A DNA stretch of 64,000 bases from Chitinophaga sp. CF118. Its GTDB lineage: Bacteria; Bacteroidota; Bacteroidia; Chitinophagales; Chitinophagaceae. Location of the stretch: NCBI RefSeq assembly GCF_900112615.1, contig NZ_FOMK01000015.1, positions 62,001 to 126,000 of the forward strand. Direction: 5' to 3'. The number at the start of each line of letters is the position of its first letter. The first letter of the stretch is position 1. Made by a program: the position numbers and the translations under genes. Below the pieces are notes generated by a model. That model made no database searches. It saw nothing but the letters and a program-made list of their open reading frames with translations, and had not been told where the DNA came from. Below, one piece after another: positions 60,453 through 64,000 of the stretch.

Positions 60453-60992
60453 ATGCATCTCTCTTTTTCTGACGTGTTACCAGGTGATTTGAATCTGGAC
60501 CCAATATTGATTTCCGGATCCGATTCTTTTAGACTGAACCAGGAGGAATATTTGATACTTCGGGAGGAGAACAATGTTACAGTATTTAAAATAAAGTATG
60601 AATATCATTGCAGCCCATTTAAACAAGCAAGGGTAATTGGTAATTTTCTTCTAATAGGACATGAAAATCACTTTTACATGTTTGATCTATTGCAAAGAAT
60701 GAATGTGCTCACGATGGAAATGAAAGGATATTTTGGACATCTTTATGTTGAAAATAATCTTTGCTATGTTACCGATGCCAATGGACTCTATTGCATTGAA
60801 TCAAAAGGAAAGATTTTATGGGAAAACGGTAATCTGGGGATTGATGGAGTAATCATAAATAGGTTTGATGAAGATAAAATTTATGGTGAAGGAGAATGGA
60901 ATCCCCCAGGTGGTTGGCACAACTTTACTTTAGAAAAAAAGACAGGCAGGTTGTTACTTACCTCTAAACAAAACGGGAATAATCAAGCATAA
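60453..60992 (+). CDS. Beta-propeller-like protein of unknown function
   Basis: A 179-residue protein of repeated beta-strand units (EEYLILREENNVTVFKI, ARVIGNFLLIGHENHFYMFD, LYVENNLCYVTDANGLYCIE, KIYGEGEWNPPGGWHNFTLE) like WD40/PQQ blades, without signal peptide. Such single-domain proteins occur as immunity-like or stand-alone genes in Bacteroidota. A promoter was not identified. Downstream is dispersed repeat copy D, which overlaps the stop region. Confidence 0.65.
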   Translation: MHLSFSDVLPGDLNLDPILISGSDSFRLNQEEYLILREENNVTVFKIKYEYHCSPFKQARVIGNFLLIGHENHFYMFDLLQRMNVLTMEMKGYFGHLYVENNLCYVTDANGLYCIESKGKILWENGNLGIDGVIINRFDEDKIYGEGEWNPPGGWHNFTLEKKTGRLLLTSKQNGNNQA

Positions 60993-61068
60993 CCATACTT
61001 AACTATTCCATTTTTACCTGCGGGCTGTGAGGGACGAAGTTCGAACCTTTTTGTTGAAAATTTGAGTT
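60973..61068 (+). repeat. Dispersed intergenic repeat, copy D
   Basis: GGGAATAATCAAGCATAACC, ATACTTAACTATTCC (hairpin arms GGAATA/TATTCC), then CTGCGGGCTGTGAGGGACGA and AGTTCGAACC. Its first part equals copy E and the hairpin at 37174; its tail equals copies B and C. Confidence 0.75.
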
Positions 61069-61104
61069 ATATAATAAACTTTTCAAGAAAGTTATATCGG
61101 TAGA

Positions 61105-61464
61105 TCAGGGGTGGCAACCAGACATATTACTTAACCGGTAACCTTTCCCATGTATATTAGTTATACTTATATCAGGATCTTTTTGTAATTTTCCCCTTAG
61201 TTTAGATACATACATATCCAAACTCCGCCCTGTGATAACCCCTTCATCCTCCCATCCTTCTTTCAGTAATTTATTCCGATCAATAATAGGAAGTACCCTT
61301 GAGGAAGAGTCACCGGCAGATAGCAATAACTCATGCCCTACCTGTCGTAAGAGAATCATTTTCTTTTCTTCATCAAAAAAAGTAGATGTTCTCATATTAA
61401 TAAAGGCCAAACCTGTCGCAAGGACAACGATGATTCCAATCCGTAAAAACATCCGTGAACGCAT
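61105..61464 (-). pseudogene. Membrane-bound winged-helix regulator with in-frame internal deletion
   Basis: A 119-codon frame that joins two conserved ends of a longer Bacteroidota protein. The N-terminus has a TM helix (LRIGIIVVLATGLAFINM) and EKKMILLRQVGHELLLSAGD, SSSRVLPI. The C-terminus is an OmpR-type winged helix tail (GRSLDMYVSKLRGKLQKDPD, INIHGKGYRLS-like). About 150 residues usual between them, including most of the winged helix, are missing. The protein might still be made but cannot bind DNA normally. Confidence 0.7.
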
Positions 61465-61535
61465 GTTTACAAAGATTTTACATTCCTATTTACAATTTTT
61501 TACAGTTAGTTTCCGGGTTTCAAAATCAGGTAGAC

Positions 61536-61543
61536 TAGGTTTG
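61536..61543 (+). promoter_or_regulatory. -7 promoter element of the DoxX gene
   Basis: TAGGTTTG, matching TAnnTTTG, 30 bases before the ATG at 61574. Confidence 0.5.
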
Positions 61544-61573
61544 TTTTATTAAAGTTATATTAAACATCAAGTT

Positions 61574-61990
61574 ATGATCAGAAAACTATTTACGTCCAGC
61601 CTCTACCTTGATAAATGGTTTGTTATTCTCAGGGCGATTACCGGTATTATTATAATGAAATACGGACTGGAAGTTTTTAGCAAGGACCACATGGAGGGGA
61701 ATACAGCATGGTTAAAAGATATCCACTTTCCTCTTCCCTCGTTCATGGCCTATGTTGGGAAAACAACAGAATTATTGGGGGGAATTTTCTTAATTCTTGG
61801 GTTATTTACAAGGGTTGTATCTATTCTGTTGGTTATAAACATGTCAGTCATAACTTTTATAATGGGAAACGCAAAGATTTTAGGGGAAGAGACACTGCCG
61901 TTCTTATTGCTATTATTATTTGCGACATTCTTTTTTGCAGGTTCAGGCAAATGGAGTCTTGATTACCTTCTGTTTAAAAAGCAACTGTAA
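61574..61990 (+). CDS. DoxX-family membrane protein
   Basis: A 138-residue protein with four TM helices. Seen: FVILRAITGIIIMKYGLEVF, PSFMAYVGKTTELLGGIFLI, LGLFTRVVSILLVINMSVIT, and a last helix before SLDYLLF. This is the DoxX pattern. DoxX proteins are linked to respiratory or oxidative-stress functions, mostly uncharacterised. Monocistronic with its own promoter element; dispersed repeat copy E follows directly. Confidence 0.9.
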   Translation: MIRKLFTSSLYLDKWFVILRAITGIIIMKYGLEVFSKDHMEGNTAWLKDIHFPLPSFMAYVGKTTELLGGIFLILGLFTRVVSILLVINMSVITFIMGNAKILGEETLPFLLLLLFATFFFAGSGKWSLDYLLFKKQL

Positions 61991-61998
61991 AAGAGAAA

Positions 61999-62080
61999 TG
62001 GGAATAATCAAGCATAACCATACTTAATTATTCCATTTTATCTGCGTGCGAAGAGGGACAACTTTTGAACCATTTGTTTA
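61999..62080 (+). repeat. Dispersed intergenic repeat, copy E
   Basis: GGGAATAATCAAGCATAACC, ATACTTAATTATTCC, then GAAGAGGGACAACTTTTGAA. Nearly identical to copy D in its first 50 bases. Confidence 0.75.
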
Positions 62081-62330
62081 TGATTTAGGCAAAGATTGTA
62101 ATTATAACTAACGCATTTGCCGAAACGACGAGCAAACTATCTTGAGATTTCTCTATGTAATTAGTTGATAATATTGAACAATAATTGCTTGCAAAAATTG
62201 TTTTCTTATGGAAGCGTATAATAGCGGAAATATATTGTGTGAAATAGCAATTTGGCATCCTGCTATTGAATACAATTTGAGGAGTGCGTTTTAGGCATAA
62301 AAATTAAAAATGTTATTAAAATTAAAATTT

Positions 62331-62618
62331 ATGAGATTTTTTCTTTTGCTAAGTATCATTATACTTTCTTCTTGTGAAAACAAGAAAGAAACAATTGTAA
62401 ATAGGCAACAAACTATTAAGGAAGAGATGGAAGAGGTAAAAGCATTTTACTATAAAAATTCAGACAGTTTAGAAAGTGTAAAGAAAACTGATACCAATTC
62501 CGCAAAGCGCCTGGAAATTGCAGAAGAATTAGTTTCAGCTGATGGAAAAAAAATAGTTACGTTAATTAAGCTTCAAAAGGAATATGACTCTTTGGAAGTA
62601 GAATTAAAGAAATACTAA
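62331..62618 (+). CDS. Small coiled-coil lipoprotein
   Basis: About 95 residues from the ATG at 62331 (MRFFLLLSIIILSSC, lipobox LSSC with Cys15); an in-frame ATG at 62310 would spoil the signal peptide. The mature part is a charged coiled coil (RQQTIKEEMEEVKAFYYKNS, LQKEYDSLEVELKKY). Envelope-associated; function unknown. Confidence 0.7.
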   Translation: MRFFLLLSIIILSSCENKKETIVNRQQTIKEEMEEVKAFYYKNSDSLESVKKTDTNSAKRLEIAEELVSADGKKIVTLIKLQKEYDSLEVELKKY

Positions 62619-62946
62619 ACAAACTACAGCAACATTATTGCATATAATAGAGCGGGACAGGTTGGGCAAATTTTCAACACAATTAATATTAGAGACCGCT
62701 TCAAAATTCTACTACAACAACAAGGTTGACGTTGTAAAATTTGAAAAATACTCATTGGACAAGTTGGAGATAGAAATAATGCTGGTAAACTAAAATATAT
62801 GGAGAAAGAGGGACAACTTTCGACCCTTTTTGTAGGGGATTTGAAAAGAATCTGTCAATTTATTGACCAATTTTGCTTTAATATATCCGAATGGGCTGAA
62901 ATTACTAGTTGAATCAATGAAATCAGGCTTTCTTTCTTAGTAAGCC
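62619..62946. other. Intergenic region with repeat tail
   Basis: No gene recognised. Bases 62806-62850 carry the repeat tail GAGGGACAACTTTCGACCC followed by GGGGATTTGAA (copy F of the dispersed repeat). Confidence 0.55.
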
Positions 62947-62994
62947 GATTATGTAATTAATCACCGTAAATATGCGGTGATTAATTACATAATC
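62947..62994. repeat. Perfect 20-bp inverted repeat
   Basis: Arms GATTATGTAATTAATCACCG (62947-62966) and its complement (62975-62994), loop TAAATATG. The right arm ends inside the first bases of the 67-bp repeat. It may be a recombination or insertion boundary, or a terminator. Confidence 0.75.
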
Positions 62995-63058
62995 TTATCA
63001 GTACTGAAAAGATTTTCTGATAAATTGAAGTCATTAAAAGAAAGAGGGTATCTTTAAA
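62992..63058 (+). repeat. 67-bp direct repeat, right copy
   Basis: 65/67 identical to 36547-36613. It holds an orphan gene end (LISTEKIF stop) with no gene body before it. Confidence 0.85.
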
Positions 63059-63079
63059 CAAAGACACCCACTTTCTTTT
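63036..63079 (+). terminator. Terminator hairpin after the orphan gene end
   Basis: Left arm AAAAGAAAGAGGGTATCTTT pairs at 18 of 20 positions with AAAGACACCCACTTTCTTTT. In the left copy of the repeat only the left arm exists, and there it would pair better with this right arm. Confidence 0.75.
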
Positions 63080-63157
63080 GTATACAACAATTGAAAATTC
63101 TTTTATGTAATTGGCCCTTATAAATTGTTTACATTTTGCAAACTTTAAGTGGTTTCT

Positions 63158-64000
63158 TTATAACAGCTGCAGTCCAATCCACACAGCAAATTCGAAGATT
63201 TTAAAACCTAAATCAATTTCGTTAGCTTTAAATTGTTCTCCATTAAAGTTTGTTATGTTGGTCCCTTCACCTTCAGGTGGGCGATGGTTTACATCAATGG
63301 AATGCCGCCAATAATTTGCATGATTTTCCCATTCATCTTGATTTACTAACTCAGGCGACCCAGCCCAAAGGTTCCAGATCAAAATGTTGTTTTCCTGTAG
63401 CAGGTTACCAGAACCCAAATTGAAAAGTTCCATGACCTTGCTGTTAAAAGTATCCACATTTGAATCAGAAGTCGAATTTATACTCCCTATTGTTACAGCT
63501 AAATTTGCAACAGCCCATGCATATTCATTCCAATGGTTGGCTCGTTCAGGAAAAGGGTAATCAGGGTATTCACCCATCCGTACTTGAATTATGTCATTGG
63601 TGTTGTCCCCATTAGATGTACTTATCCTGATCCCTTTAAGTTTGCTAAGGGGTAACTTGTCAGACCATTTGTTGTTCAATTTCAGAAGCTGTTGCCATAG
63701 CCAACTATCAACACTGTCCGGACTGAACCAAATTGTAGGTTGGATTTTTATATCTGCTGCAAATAAATCTTCTACAGATGCAAGCTCGTTAATCCAACCT
63801 CTGTTTCCAGTAACAGTAACTTCAACGTTCAACGTAGCACCAAGCGTTGGAAAATAAATACCTTGTTGAGGACATATTATGGACCAGACTTTTCCGGTAT
63901 TATCGTACCCGAGTCTGGATATATCCGGCGCAAACATCTGGTACTTCCTTGTAGTGGGGTCTCCTTTAGTTACCTCCCAGCTAAATTCCGGCCACTTAGC
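63158..64000 (-). CDS. Unknown protein, N-terminus beyond window
   Basis: The frame is open to base 64000, so at least 280 residues; an internal Met at 63937 is not the start. Sequence is rich in Trp, Asn, Gly and Thr (FSWEVTKGDPTTRKYQMFAP, YFPTLGATLNVEVTVTGNRG, WFSPDSVDSWLWQQLLKLNN), which suggests a beta-rich exported or surface protein. The C-terminus FEFAVWIGLQLL is hydrophobic. Family not recognised. Confidence 0.65.
   Translation of the reverse strand, partial: AKWPEFSWEVTKGDPTTRKYQMFAPDISRLGYDNTGKVWSIICPQQGIYFPTLGATLNVEVTVTGNRGWINELASVEDLFAADIKIQPTIWFSPDSVDSWLWQQLLKLNNKWSDKLPLSKLKGIRISTSNGDNTNDIIQVRMGEYPDYPFPERANHWNEYAWAVANLAVTIGSINSTSDSNVDTFNSKVMELFNLGSGNLLQENNILIWNLWAGSPELVNQDEWENHANYWRHSIDVNHRPPEGEGTNITNFNGEQFKANEIDLGFKIFEFAVWIGLQLL

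Noticed and set aside
36547..63058. Active integrative element between the 67-bp repeats
   Set aside because: No integrase, relaxase or phage gene lies between the repeats, so a functional mobile element is not supported.
1..64000. CRISPR array, tRNA or rRNA genes
   Set aside because: No regularly spaced repeats with unique spacers and no cloverleaf or rRNA-like sequence was seen on either strand.

Overview
The window reads as a chromosomal segment of a Bacteroidota bacterium, most likely a Chitinophagaceae member (Chitinophaga-like; this is inference). The evidence is a FecI sigma factor / FecR anti-sigma / SusC-SusD locus with an STN domain on the SusC protein, many SPII lipoproteins, AT-rich intergenic DNA, few Shine-Dalgarno sequences, and promoters with the Bacteroidota -7 element TAnnTTTG. 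No rRNA, tRNA, CRISPR array or intact integrase/transposase gene was found.

Layout. (1) 1-5.6 kb: exopolysaccharide genes. A minus-strand operon (GT4, GT2, amidohydrolase) diverges from a plus-strand pair (WcaJ-type sugar transferase, GT2); a type II thioesterase follows. (2) 6-19.3 kb: a decayed fecI-fecR copy, an S9 peptidase, then a complete fecI-fecR-susC-susD-thioredoxin locus for surface signalling and nutrient uptake. (3) 19.3-22.3 kb: a graveyard of relics (AraC C-terminus, IS1182 and IS110 transposases) around two small exported proteins, with a MauE-like membrane protein beyond. (4) 23.4-33.8 kb: an island of poorly known genes. Two divergent or separate operons share an unusual palindromic operator (core TACCAAGTACTTGGTA) and each has one member of a new family of secreted, probably outer-membrane proteins. 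Partners include a multi-TM protein, a possible ADP-ribosyltransferase-like protein, a 2-TM protein, small proteins and an AbiGi-like protein. This is my best candidate for an undescribed system. (5) 34.6-47.1 kb: polymorphic-toxin territory: a Cys-rich lipoprotein with a downstream partner, orphan small immunity-like genes, a KAP-family NTPase, and two nearly identical Rhs-core proteins with different C-terminal tips and matching immunity genes. (6) 47.3-54.2 kb: SRPBCC and luciferase-like-domain genes, then an AraC regulator with two SnoaL/lumazine-binding-like genes. All three of these promoters have the same geometry: AATAG, 22 bp, AATAG, 30 bp, TAnnTTTG. An ABM monooxygenase and an FtsX-type ABC permease follow. 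(7) 54.3-64 kb: a deleted Fic gene, GNAT acetyltransferase, a split HipBST-like toxin-antitoxin operon with three operators spaced exactly 40 bp apart, an AAA/DUF4143 ATPase behind a 74-bp palindrome, SatD plus DUF3307 behind a 50-bp palindrome, DoxX, small lipoproteins and a partial gene at the edge. A dispersed intergenic repeat recurs between these genes. A 67-bp direct repeat (65/67 identical) links 36.6 kb and 63.0 kb.

All family assignments come from reading motifs by eye; no database search was run. Internal comparisons (paralogues, repeats, operators) are directly visible in the sequence.
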